Shown here piece by piece: positions 1 to 7,342 of a stretch of 17,176 nucleotides of DNA (position 1 is its first letter; every line of letters starts with the position of its first letter). The notes beneath the pieces were generated by a model. That model saw nothing but the letters and a program-made list of their open reading frames with translations. It ran no database searches and was not told the origin of the DNA. A program made the translations under genes and the position numbers. Source of the DNA: Candidatus Bipolaricaulota bacterium (GTDB taxonomy: Bacteria; Bipolaricaulota; Bipolaricaulia; UBA7950; UBA9294); NCBI GenBank assembly GCA_021159105.1, contig JAGGSM010000293.1, forward strand, positions 1 through 17,176, given 5' to 3'.

Positions 1-2
1 AT

Positions 3-1352
3 CCTGAATTCGCCCCTTGGCGTGAGGACGCAATGAAGCTTGGCTACGCCTCATTGCTCGCCCTTCCCTTGCACGTAAACGGTCACGTCTTGGGTGCGTT
101 GAGCATTTTCGCGTCTGAACCGGACGCCTTCGATGCGGATGAACTGAAGCTGTTGATGGAGTTGTCGGGGGATCTATCCTATGCGATCAGTGTGCTACGC
201 ACTCGTGCTGAACGTGAGAAGGTGCAAGCTGCATTGCAAGATAGTGAGCGGCTGTTGAACAGTATTCTTGACAGCATTCAGGATGGCATCAGCGTTCTTG
301 ATACCGATCTAACGATTCGGCACACCAACGCGGTGATGGAGAAGTGGTACGCAGCGAACCTTCCACTCAGGGGCAAGAAGTGCTACGCATGCTATCACAA
401 CAGAGAGATACCGTGCGATCCCTGCCCGACATTGCGGTGTATCAAATCGGGAAAGACGGAACATGATATCGTCCCCGGGCTGGAGGGATCCGATGTGAAG
501 TGGATCGAACTGTTCAGCTACCCGATGAAGGACCCGGATTCCGGGGAAGTGACGAGTGTGGTGGAATTCATGCGCGATATAACGGCGCGCGTGCAGGCGG
601 AGGAGGAGAAGCTCGCGATGGAGGCGCAGCTCCGTCAGGCGCAGAAACTGGAGTCAATCGGGACGATGGCTAGCGGGGTGGCGCACGAGATCAACAACCC
701 GCTAACCGGGATAATCAACTACGCCGATCTAATTGTGGAGAGAGTGAAGGATGATGAGCTGCGTAAATTCGCCCAGGGGATCATGAAGGAGGGCAATCGT
801 GTGGCGGAGATCATCAAGGACCTCCTCTACTTCGCCCGACAGGAGAAACAGAGCCACAGCCCTGCGCGTATGGAAGACATCATCGATTCTTCCCTCACGC
901 TCGTCGGCGCTGCATTGCGCAAGGATCAGATCGCGATTGAAAAAGAGATCCCCCAGGATCTTCCCCAAGTGCGTTGCCGCAGCCAGCAGATTGAGCAGGT
1001 GGTCATCAACCTCCTCACCAATGCCCGCGACGCCCTCAACCAGCGCTACGATGGCTATCACGAGGATAAGCTGATCAAGCTCACTGTGCGTACGTTTGAG
1101 AGGGACGGCGTCGAGTGGATCAGGACCACGGTGGAAGACCACGGGGTAGGGATCCCGAAGGACGTGATCGATCGCATCTTCGACCCGTTCTTCACGACGA
1201 AGCCGCGCGATGTCGGGACGGGCCTCGGACTGTCGGTGAGCTACGGGATCGTCAAGGAGCACCACGGTGAGTTGACCGTGGAGAGCGAGCCTGGGAAGTA
1301 CACGAGGTTCCATCTCGATCTGCGTGTAGATAACGGATGGAGCCTTGGATGA
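3..1352 (+). CDS. Sensor histidine kinase, GAF-PAS-HisKA-HATPase (5' truncated)
   Basis: The frame is open to the left window edge, so the N-terminus is missing; the first internal ATG is at 33, but residues before it already continue a GAF domain. Numbering from that ATG: GAF C-terminal half about 1-65, PAS about 70-190 with a cysteine cluster (C117, C120, C128, C131, C136), HisKA with the H-box around H218 (AHEINNPL), then a HATPase with N-box (NLLTNARDAL), G1 (DHGVGIP) and G2 (GTGLGL). All motifs needed for autophosphorylation are visible. No transmembrane segment is seen, so it is probably cytoplasmic. It has no receiver of its own; the receiver-HD-GYP protein starting at 1967 is the likely partner. 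The stop codon TGA overlaps the first two bases of the heptamer array, which suggests that something was inserted exactly at the end of this gene. Confidence 0.93.
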   Translation, partial: PEFAPWREDAMKLGYASLLALPLHVNGHVLGALSIFASEPDAFDADELKLLMELSGDLSYAISVLRTRAEREKVQAALQDSERLLNSILDSIQDGISVLDTDLTIRHTNAVMEKWYAANLPLRGKKCYACYHNREIPCDPCPTLRCIKSGKTEHDIVPGLEGSDVKWIELFSYPMKDPDSGEVTSVVEFMRDITARVQAEEEKLAMEAQLRQAQKLESIGTMASGVAHEINNPLTGIINYADLIVERVKDDELRKFAQGIMKEGNRVAEIIKDLLYFARQEKQSHSPARMEDIIDSSLTLVGAALRKDQIAIEKEIPQDLPQVRCRSQQIEQVVINLLTNARDALNQRYDGYHEDKLIKLTVRTFERDGVEWIRTTVEDHGVGIPKDVIDRIFDPFFTTKPRDVGTGLGLSVSYGIVKEHHGELTVESEPGKYTRFHLDLRVDNGWSLG

Positions 1353-1441
1353 ACGCGGAACGCGGAACTCGGAATGCAGAACGACAATGAACGCAAAACT
1401 CGGAACGCAAGACAAATGCGGAATGCGGAAGAGAAGAACCT
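1351..1441 (+). repeat. Heptamer array, GAAC orientation (left arm)
   Basis: About twelve 7-nt units of the form GAAYKCG start at 1351, 1358, 1365, 1372 and 1379. They continue with small slips at 1386-1388 and 1410-1413 through 1389, 1396, 1403, 1414, 1421, 1428 and 1435. Two further degenerate units lie at 1464-1477. The first units are cleanest and the array decays towards the S23 gene. The array begins on the kinase stop codon and contains the ATGs at 1374 and 1416 that lengthen the open frame of the next gene. Confidence 0.85.
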
Positions 1442-1490
1442 GGAAAGCAGAGCGGGAAACGAAGAACTTGGGATGCGAAAGCATACGGCA

Positions 1491-1844
1491 ATGCGAAGAG
1501 ATGACCTGAGAGATAGGACGAAGGCGTTTGCGTTGAGGGTTATCAAGCTGGTTGATTCCCTTCCGGAAACCTCTGTAGGTAAAGTCATTCGGAATCAACT
1601 CTTACGTTGCGGAACCAGTGTTGGAGCGAATTATCGCGCGGCAAAACGGGCGAAGTCTACAGCCGACTTCATCAGCAAGATGGGGACGGTTGAGGAAGAA
1701 GCGGATGAGGCGATGTACTGGATGGAACTGATCGTGGAAACGAGGATGTTGAAAGAGGAACGTATCGTCGATCTATATCGAGAAGCCGATGAAATCCTCG
1801 CTATGGTTGTCGCGTCCATCAAGACAGCAAAAGGGAGGAAATGA
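1491..1844 (+). CDS. Four-helix-bundle protein, S23 / IVS-protein family (TIGR02436-like)
   Basis: The 117-aa product matches the 23S rRNA intervening-sequence protein family, whose fold is shared by Avd accessory proteins of diversity-generating retroelements. The telling segments are an RTKAFALRVIKLVDSLP opening helix, a QLLRCGTSVGANYRAA turn, a DFISKMGTVEEEADEAMYW helix and a terminal helix ending in ASIKTAKGRK. The molecular role of stand-alone members is not established; nucleic-acid binding is likely. The open frame extends upstream to the ATG at 1374, but those 39 residues are array-encoded and absent from typical family members, so the ATG at 1491 was chosen; no strong Shine-Dalgarno is seen. 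The gene sits between a histidine kinase and its probable response regulator, flanked by inverted heptamer arrays. This layout recalls IVS elements, where an S23 frame lies between complementary arms, but no rRNA is present here. Confidence 0.85.
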   Translation: MRRDDLRDRTKAFALRVIKLVDSLPETSVGKVIRNQLLRCGTSVGANYRAAKRAKSTADFISKMGTVEEEADEAMYWMELIVETRMLKEERIVDLYREADEILAMVVASIKTAKGRK

Positions 1845-1876
1845 CGCTATGTCTATGAGTTTGCTTCTTTGCTCTT

Positions 1877-1953
1877 CTTCCGCACTCCGCATTCCGAGTT
1901 CCCCGTTCCGAGTTCCGCGCTCCCCGTTCCGAGCTCCGACTTCCGCGTTCCAA
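1877..1953 (+). repeat. Heptamer array, TTCC orientation (right arm, outer leader side)
   Basis: Eleven uninterrupted 7-nt units with consensus RTTCCGM run from 1877 to 1953 in perfect 7-nt register. They are the reverse complement of the unit in the left array. A T-rich leader (around 1858-1876, GAGTTTGCTTCTTTGCTC) precedes it, similar to the leaders before the arrays at 15.58-16.04 kb. Confidence 0.9.
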
Positions 1954-1972
1954 AGGGTGGCGATAAATGATG
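1953..1972 (+). promoter_or_regulatory. Ribosome binding site and start of the receiver-HD-GYP gene, inside the element
   Basis: AAGGGTGG (about 1952-1958) lies 8-9 nt before tandem ATGs at 1967 and 1970. These are the only signals that can start the downstream frame upstream of the right-most array. It looks like a replacement start provided by the inserted sequence, because the ancestral start appears to be split by the insertion. Confidence 0.5.
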
Positions 1973-4039
1973 CCAGACCATAAGACTCCGCGCCCCGATC
2001 CCTCCATTCAGCATTCCGAGTTCCCCGTTCCGCGTTCCGAGCTCCGCGCTCCGCGTTCGAGGGTGTTGATCGTCGATGACGAGGAGAGCATCCGCGTTAC
2101 GCTCGCCGAGTTCATCAAGGACGATACATACGAGGTTCACACTGCAGCTGACGTCGATGAGGCACTCAAACTCATCGAGGATCATCCGTTCGACGTCGTG
2201 GTCACAGATATCGTCCTCCCCCGCGTGAACGGCGTCGTCCTCCTGAAGGAGGTAAAGAAGAAGTGGCCGGATACGCAGGTGGTCATGCTGACAGGAGACC
2301 CTACAGTCGAGACGGCGGTCGAGGCGGTGCGCGCCGGCGCGTTCGACTACCTGACGAAGCCGGTCTCCAAGGAGGCGATCAACAGGGTCGTCGCCAACGC
2401 CGCGCGCATCAAGTCGGTCATCGACGAAAAGAGGATCCTGGAGGCGGAGAAGAGACGCTATCAGGAACACCTGCAGGAGATGGTCGAGGAAAGGACGCGG
2501 GATCTCCAGCGCAGCGAAGCGCATTACCGGGGTATAGTGCAGTATCAGACCGAGTGCATTGACCGCTGGCTCCCTGACGGGACCCTCACGTTCGTGAACG
2601 ACGCCTACTGCCAGTACTACGGTAAGAGCAGGGAGGAGCTCATAGGGAGCAACTGGATCGACTGCGTCGCTCTCGAGGACCGCGATGAGGTAAAGGCCTA
2701 CGTGGAGCGGCTGAAGGACAGCCTGACTCCTGAGAACCCGGTCCTGGCAACGGAGCACCGCGAAGTGGTGGCCGGTGGCAAGGTGCGCTGGATGCGCTGG
2801 AGCGATCAGGCCATATTCGACGAGCACGGCAACCTGGTCGAGTTCCAGTCCGTGGGGCGAGATATCACCGAGCGCAAGCAAGCGCAGGAGAGGGAACAGC
2901 TGCTCCTGCAACAGCAAATAGCGATGAACAAGCTGACCCTATCCCTCGGATCTCTCACATCACTGCAGGACATCTACACAACCATCTACGACTCTGTAGC
3001 ATCTCTGCTGACGACAGATGCCTTCTACATCTCATCCTATGACAAGAAAAAGAAGCTGATTTATGCAGAGTATGTAAAGGACGAACATGGTAACCTAGTA
3101 GATCCGACAACACTCCCGCCGCTCGCGCTGGAGAAACCGGGCAGAGGAACGCAGAGCCAGGTCATCCGCTCAGGCAAACCGATGTACATACCTGATGTCT
3201 TTGAGTTCATGGAGAAGATCGGGCAGTCCTACAATATCGCTCCCGATGGAACAGTCACCAAGGATACGGTCCCCTACACAGAGCAGGATGATGTTCCCAG
3301 ATCAGAGCTCATTGCCCCCATGCTTCTCAGGGGAGAAGTAATCGGTGTGATCGGGGTTGAGAGCAACCAGGTGGATGCCTACACTCGCACTGACTTGGAT
3401 CTACTGTCTGGGCTTGCTAATGTTGCTGCGGTAGCAATTGAGAATGCTCACCTGCAAGAAGGGCTGAAGAAGACACTAGAAGATACAATCCGTGTAGTCG
3501 GGCTAACGACTGAGATGCGCGATCCGTACACCGCCAGGCATCAAGAGAGGGTGACCACCCTTGCTTGCGCCATCGCGCAACAGATGGGCATTCCCGAAGA
3601 GCGGATTGAGGGGCTGCGTGGAGCGGGCTTGATGCATGACATTGGGAAGATCGCAGTGCCGGCTGAGATCCTCACCAAACCCGCAAAGCTGACCAACTTG
3701 GAGTTCCAACTCATCCAACGTCACCCTGAGCAAGCTTACGACATTCTGAAAGGAATTGAGTTTCCGTGGCCGGTCGCCGACATTGTACTGCAGCACCACG
3801 AGCGGATGGATGGGTCAGGATACCCCAACGGTCTCAAGAACGGAGATATCCTTCTTGAGGCACGGATCCTGGCTGTGGCCGATGTGGTTGAAGCGATGAG
3901 CTCGCACCGTCCGTACCGGGCTGCATTGGGGCTAGATGCGGCACTGGATGAAATCAAGAAGAACAAAGGGAAATTGTACGATCCCAATGTGGTCGATGCG
4001 TGCCTAGCCGTGTTCGAGAAGAGGTTCACATTCTCGTAA
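1967..4039 (+). CDS. Response regulator: receiver-PAS-GAF-HD-GYP c-di-GMP phosphodiesterase
   Basis: Domain order in the 690 aa: array-encoded N-terminal extension (1-31, with a HSEFPVPRSELRAPRS heptad pattern), receiver 32-150 (acidic pair D37/D38, phospho-acceptor D81, T109, K131), a linker helix, PAS about 185-305 ending in DITERK, GAF about 318-497, HD-GYP about 505-690. The HD motif is H557-D558 (MHDIGK) and the HD-GYP signature is HHERMDGSGYP at 610-620, so hydrolysis of c-di-GMP to GMP is expected, gated by phosphorylation. The upstream histidine kinase is the likely phosphodonor; the two genes are now separated by the S23 insert. The start at 1967 has a ribosome binding site; GTG at 2063 would give a bare receiver but lacks one. 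The receiver/PAS part is visibly richer in GC at third positions than the GAF/HD-GYP part. Confidence 0.93.
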   Translation: MMPDHKTPRPDPSIQHSEFPVPRSELRAPRSRVLIVDDEESIRVTLAEFIKDDTYEVHTAADVDEALKLIEDHPFDVVVTDIVLPRVNGVVLLKEVKKKWPDTQVVMLTGDPTVETAVEAVRAGAFDYLTKPVSKEAINRVVANAARIKSVIDEKRILEAEKRRYQEHLQEMVEERTRDLQRSEAHYRGIVQYQTECIDRWLPDGTLTFVNDAYCQYYGKSREELIGSNWIDCVALEDRDEVKAYVERLKDSLTPENPVLATEHREVVAGGKVRWMRWSDQAIFDEHGNLVEFQSVGRDITERKQAQEREQLLLQQQIAMNKLTLSLGSLTSLQDIYTTIYDSVASLLTTDAFYISSYDKKKKLIYAEYVKDEHGNLVDPTTLPPLALEKPGRGTQSQVIRSGKPMYIPDVFEFMEKIGQSYNIAPDGTVTKDTVPYTEQDDVPRSELIAPMLLRGEVIGVIGVESNQVDAYTRTDLDLLSGLANVAAVAIENAHLQEGLKKTLEDTIRVVGLTTEMRDPYTARHQERVTTLACAIAQQMGIPEERIEGLRGAGLMHDIGKIAVPAEILTKPAKLTNLEFQLIQRHPEQAYDILKGIEFPWPVADIVLQHHERMDGSGYPNGLKNGDILLEARILAVADVVEAMSSHRPYRAALGLDAALDEIKKNKGKLYDPNVVDACLAVFEKRFTFS
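2006..2061 (+). repeat. Heptamer array, TTCC orientation, inside a coding sequence
   Basis: Eight 7-nt units in register (2006, 2013, 2020, 2027, 2034, 2041, 2048, 2055) lie within codons 14-31 of the receiver-HD-GYP gene. They encode a 7-residue-periodic peptide ending immediately before the receiver domain. The far end, read on the minus strand, starts GAACGCG like the left end of the element at 1351. Confidence 0.88.
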
Positions 4040-4056
4040 CATCACACGCTTTGTGC

Positions 4057-4082
4057 ATGACGCTCTCTCTTTACGTCATTTT
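4057..4082 (+). terminator. Weak possible terminator after the receiver-HD-GYP gene
   Basis: A 6-bp stem, ATGACG (4057-4062) with CGTCAT (4074-4079), encloses an 11-nt loop and is followed by TTTT overlapping the stem end. It lies 17 nt after the stop codon. The stem is short, so this is tentative. Confidence 0.3.
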
Positions 4083-4086
4083 GAGC

Positions 4087-4115
4087 TTGACAAACTGCCA
4101 GTTCATCTGTTCAAT
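4087..4115 (+). promoter_or_regulatory. Sigma-70-like promoter of the kinase/receiver/HD-GYP operon
   Basis: A perfect TTGACA at 4087-4092 is followed, after 17 nt, by TTCAAT (4110-4115, four of six matches to TATAAT). It lies about 75 nt before the ATG at 4193 and would drive the three overlapping genes 4193-8788. Confidence 0.45.
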
Positions 4116-4192
4116 AAGAAAGCCTCTTCACGAAGCAAGGAGATTAGATGTGATTGAAGAGAAGAGCTGCACAGCTCAATGGGTGAAAGACG

Positions 4193-7100
4193 ATGGTTAG
4201 CCACGAGTCGACCAACCGACCGATTGATGAACTTCTCGAACTTATTCGGTTTATTGAGCGCTTGTCCGTCAAACTTCACGCCCTTCGGGACGAAGATGCA
4301 ATTTACCGGATGGTGTGCGACGAGTTTGCCCGGTTCGGCCGGTACACGGTCTCCATCGCCCGATCGACGAAAGACGGCACCAAACTAGAGATTATTGCCA
4401 CATCGAATCCATCCAAAGTTATCGAGAAGGCAGAGAAGCTGACCGGGCTAACCCTGAGAAACTTCACGATCAATCTATCCCGCTCGACTAGCTACCGCCA
4501 GGTGGTTAGGACAGGAGAGAGCATTCAGGTAGCCGTGGACGATATCCTTCGTGAGCTTCTTCCCAAACCGCTTGCCACACTGATTGTAAAGACCTTGGGT
4601 TACGAGGGGAAACGATCGATCCTTGTCCCAGTGCGGGACCAGGATAGAATCATTGCTGTCCTTGCTGTCCTTGGGGTAAGCGCCCCCGTGCTGGCCGAGG
4701 AGTTCATCCCCACGGTGGAGAACCTCGCCCGGCACATCTCGAACACGCTGCAGCTGGTGCACGAGCGCAGGCTGCGCGAGGAGACGGAGCGGGCGCTGTT
4801 CGAGGAACAGAGGAGGCTCACGACGCAGGCGCGCATCACCAGCACGATCCTGCAGACGTTGGAGCTGGAGCAGCGGCTCGCGATCATCCTCGAGGAGGCA
4901 ATGTCCCTGCTTCGGGTTGAGATGGGCGGAATCTACCTGGCCAAGGGAGAGGAGATGGAGCTCCGCTCCTGGCGGGGTATACCCGACGAACTCCGGGTGC
5001 AGCTCCGGACGCTGCCGGAGGGGATCCCTCCGCTTCCCCCCGGGATGGATGCCCCGTTGGTGATCCATGAGCGGCTGAGCGAGGAAGGGGGCATTCCCGG
5101 GGTCATGAAGCAAGCCGGGATTCAGGCGTTCGCTTCCGTCCCACTTGCGGTCAGGAAGGGATCCGGTTCCGGGCGGAAATGCGTCGGCGCCCTTATCCTT
5201 GCCAGCCACCGCTACGATGCGCTGGAGGAGGGGGACGTTCACTCCCTGCAAGGAGTGGGGGAGCAGCTCGCCCTGGCCGTCGACCACTCGATCCAATTCG
5301 ATAACGCCGTCCGACGCCTGGTGCGGCTGCAGGTCCTCCGCGCGATCGATCGCGCGATCATCGACCGCTTCTCGATCCACGACATCTTGGAGACCGTGAT
5401 CAAGCACGTGCCGTCGAATCTGGGCGCGGACGCGGTCGCCATCAGCCTGTTCGACGAAGAGAAGAAACACCTGCGCGTCTGGTCGCTGCGGCTGCCCAAC
5501 GGAACCATCGTTGACGAGGGGGCGTTCACGATCGCCGAGAGCCTCCTCCATTGGTTCGTGGAGCGGCGGTCTCCGGTGATCATCCACGACCTGGCGCAGG
5601 ATCCGCGCGTGCAGATGCATCGGGAGGCGATCCAGAGGTACCAGTTGGTCTCCTATCTCGGGGTCCCGCTCGTGGCGAAGGGGACCACCATCGGCATCCT
5701 GCACATCATGACGGTACGGCCCACCGTCTTCGCCCCCGAGGATGTGGAGTTCTTCCAAACGCTGGCCGGGCAGGCGGCGATCGCCCTCAAGAGCGCACAG
5801 ATGTTCGAGGAGGTCAAGCGCTCCGAAGCGCGCTACCACGGGATATTCGATAACGCCGCCGAGGGGATCTACCAGGCCACCCTCGACGGACGCCTCCTCC
5901 TCGCCAACCCGGCGATGGCGCAGATCTTCGGGTACTCCTCACCGGAAGAGCTCCGCGGACGCCTCACCGACATCGGGCAGGTCTACGCCGACCCAGCACA
6001 ACGGGCGAGGTTCATGCATGAGCTGGAGGAGAAAGGGATAGTCAAGGGCTTCGAGGTGCGGCTCATCCGCCGGGATGGGACGACGGCCTGGGTCTCCAAG
6101 TCCGCCCGCATCATCCGGGACGAGGACGGCCGGGCGCTCTATTACGAGAGCATCTGCGAGGACATTACCGAACGTCGGGAACTAGGCACCTTGCGAGAGA
6201 AAAAGGAAGCGGCTGAGGCAGCTAACCGGGCGAAGTCCGAGTTTCTGGCGAGCATGTCCCATGAGCTGCGTACGCCGCTCAACGCGATCATCGGGTTCTC
6301 CCAGGTCCTGCAGGACGAATACTTCGGCACCCTTACGGATAAGCAGGCGGAGTATGTGAACGACATCTTGGAGAGCGGCAAGCACCTCCTCTCCCTGATC
6401 AACGACATCCTGGACCTCTCCAAGATCGAGGCGGGCAAGCTTGAGATTCAGTTCTCCCCGGTGGACGTCAAGGGGATTTTGGAGGGCTCGCTGGTCCTGA
6501 TCAAGGAGCGGGCGAGGAAGCACGGGATCAGTTTGACGCTTGATCTTCCCGCCGAGCTTGAGGATCTCACGATCACGGCCGACGAGCGCAAATTGAAGCA
6601 GGTCCTTCTCAACCTCCTCTCCAATGCGGTCAAGTTCACCCCCGACGGCGGGGCGATCACGGTGGAGGCGAAGAAGCAAGGGGAAGAGCTCCTCATCGCG
6701 GTCTCCGATACCGGTATCGGCATCGCTCCGGAGGAGCAAGAGCTGATATTCGACGAGTTCTATCAGACCGGCCGGAAGACGGGGAAGGCGGCCGGGACTG
6801 GGTTGGGGCTTGCTATCTGCAAGAGGATCGTGCGGCTGCACGGCGGGAGGATCTGGGTGGAGAGCGGGGGCGAGGGCAAAGGGAGCCGCTTCTGCTTCAC
6901 TCTTCCGCTTGATCCTAAGATCCGAGAAGAGTTCCCTCCGGTAGAAGCAGCAGCCTTTCTGGAACATCTTGAAGAAACGATCGATCACGCAAGGAGGTAT
7001 GGTAAGGTCTTCACAATCTGTTACTTGCACGGTCTTTCCAAAGCACTCAAGGGTGAGGAACAGGTGATAAAAGGCTTGGTGAAGAACGAGCTGCGGGGGT

Positions 7101-7342
7101 ACGATTCTTGTGGGGTCGACGCGGATGGAAACATCTGCCTTGTCTTCCCCGGGGTAGATAAGGAGAAGGCCGAGATCGCCAGCGGACGGGTCGTCGCAAG
7201 GCTGGAGAAGGCCTTTCCGGGGCTGGAGATCGAGATCTCCAAAGTGAGTTTCCCCGAGGACGGAGAGACGATCGAGGAGCTTATGAAAAGCGTCGAGGGA
7301 CGCAAAAATGAAGTAGGTGACAAGGACGATTCTGATCGCTGA
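4193..7342 (+). CDS. Hybrid sensor histidine kinase, 3xGAF-PAS-HisKA-HATPase with GGDEF-like tail
   Basis: This 1049-aa soluble kinase has GAF 1 (about 25-190), GAF 2 (210-370), GAF 3 (380-540), PAS (545-662, ending EDITERRE), HisKA with phospho-acceptor H690 (SMSHELRTPLNAII), and HATPase with N-box near N811, G1 DTGIGI at 839 and G2 GTGLGL at 868. The last roughly 120 residues (about 918-1035) have the secondary-structure pattern of a diguanylate cyclase domain: RRYGKVFTICYLHGL, a RGYDSCGVDADGNICLVFPG hairpin and a final FPEDGETIEELMKSVE. The GG[DE]EF signature itself is absent, so catalysis is not expected. GGTGAAAG precedes the ATG. The gene overlaps the next by 26 nt, which makes the CheY-like and RpfG-like proteins its probable targets. 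The first roughly 480 nt are poorer in GC than the following GAF domains. Confidence 0.93.
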   Translation: MVSHESTNRPIDELLELIRFIERLSVKLHALRDEDAIYRMVCDEFARFGRYTVSIARSTKDGTKLEIIATSNPSKVIEKAEKLTGLTLRNFTINLSRSTSYRQVVRTGESIQVAVDDILRELLPKPLATLIVKTLGYEGKRSILVPVRDQDRIIAVLAVLGVSAPVLAEEFIPTVENLARHISNTLQLVHERRLREETERALFEEQRRLTTQARITSTILQTLELEQRLAIILEEAMSLLRVEMGGIYLAKGEEMELRSWRGIPDELRVQLRTLPEGIPPLPPGMDAPLVIHERLSEEGGIPGVMKQAGIQAFASVPLAVRKGSGSGRKCVGALILASHRYDALEEGDVHSLQGVGEQLALAVDHSIQFDNAVRRLVRLQVLRAIDRAIIDRFSIHDILETVIKHVPSNLGADAVAISLFDEEKKHLRVWSLRLPNGTIVDEGAFTIAESLLHWFVERRSPVIIHDLAQDPRVQMHREAIQRYQLVSYLGVPLVAKGTTIGILHIMTVRPTVFAPEDVEFFQTLAGQAAIALKSAQMFEEVKRSEARYHGIFDNAAEGIYQATLDGRLLLANPAMAQIFGYSSPEELRGRLTDIGQVYADPAQRARFMHELEEKGIVKGFEVRLIRRDGTTAWVSKSARIIRDEDGRALYYESICEDITERRELGTLREKKEAAEAANRAKSEFLASMSHELRTPLNAIIGFSQVLQDEYFGTLTDKQAEYVNDILESGKHLLSLINDILDLSKIEAGKLEIQFSPVDVKGILEGSLVLIKERARKHGISLTLDLPAELEDLTITADERKLKQVLLNLLSNAVKFTPDGGAITVEAKKQGEELLIAVSDTGIGIAPEEQELIFDEFYQTGRKTGKAAGTGLGLAICKRIVRLHGGRIWVESGGEGKGSRFCFTLPLDPKIREEFPPVEAAAFLEHLEETIDHARRYGKVFTICYLHGLSKALKGEEQVIKGLVKNELRGYDSCGVDADGNICLVFPGVDKEKAEIASGRVVARLEKAFPGLEIEISKVSFPEDGETIEELMKSVEGRKNEVGDKDDSDR

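Larger units (their letters stand above)
1351..2058 (+). mobile_element. Putative S23-gene element bounded by inverted heptamer arrays
   Basis: Both ends consist of a 7-nt repeat. The left end reads inward as GAACGCG units on the plus strand. The right end reads inward as the same unit on the minus strand. The first 21 bases of the two ends match at about 19 positions. Inside lie the four-helix-bundle gene and a T-rich leader. Joining base 1350 to base 2059 gives ATGAGGGTGTTGATCGTC: the kinase stop TGA is kept and the response regulator gains an ATG start directly before its receiver domain, with GGAG at 1339-1342 as ribosome binding site. The flanking dinucleotide GA (1351-1352 and 2059-2060) makes the exact ends ambiguous by two bases. 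No transposase or reverse transcriptase is encoded, so mobilisation would have to be in trans or the insertion is old. The boundaries are inferred. Confidence 0.6.

Noticed and set aside
1374..1490. Longer N-terminus of the S23 protein from ATG 1374
   Set aside because: These residues come from the degenerate left array and do not match the family; the family-like start is ATG 1491.
1351..1953. Intervening sequence inside a 23S rRNA gene
   Set aside because: The flanks are protein-coding (kinase and response regulator) and no rRNA sequence is seen.
1351..2061. Diversity-generating retroelement, suggested by the Avd-like fold
   Set aside because: No reverse transcriptase gene and no template/variable repeat pair with adenine-specific changes is present in the window.
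1853..2917. 354-aa minus-strand open frame across the arrays and the receiver domain
   Set aside because: It is the shadow of the receiver-HD-GYP gene, joined to an array that has no stops in any frame; no domain is recognisable.
4475..5839. 454-aa minus-strand open frame
   Set aside because: It is antisense to three GAF domains of the 1049-aa kinase in GC-rich DNA; the composition is unlike a real protein and there is no ribosome binding site.
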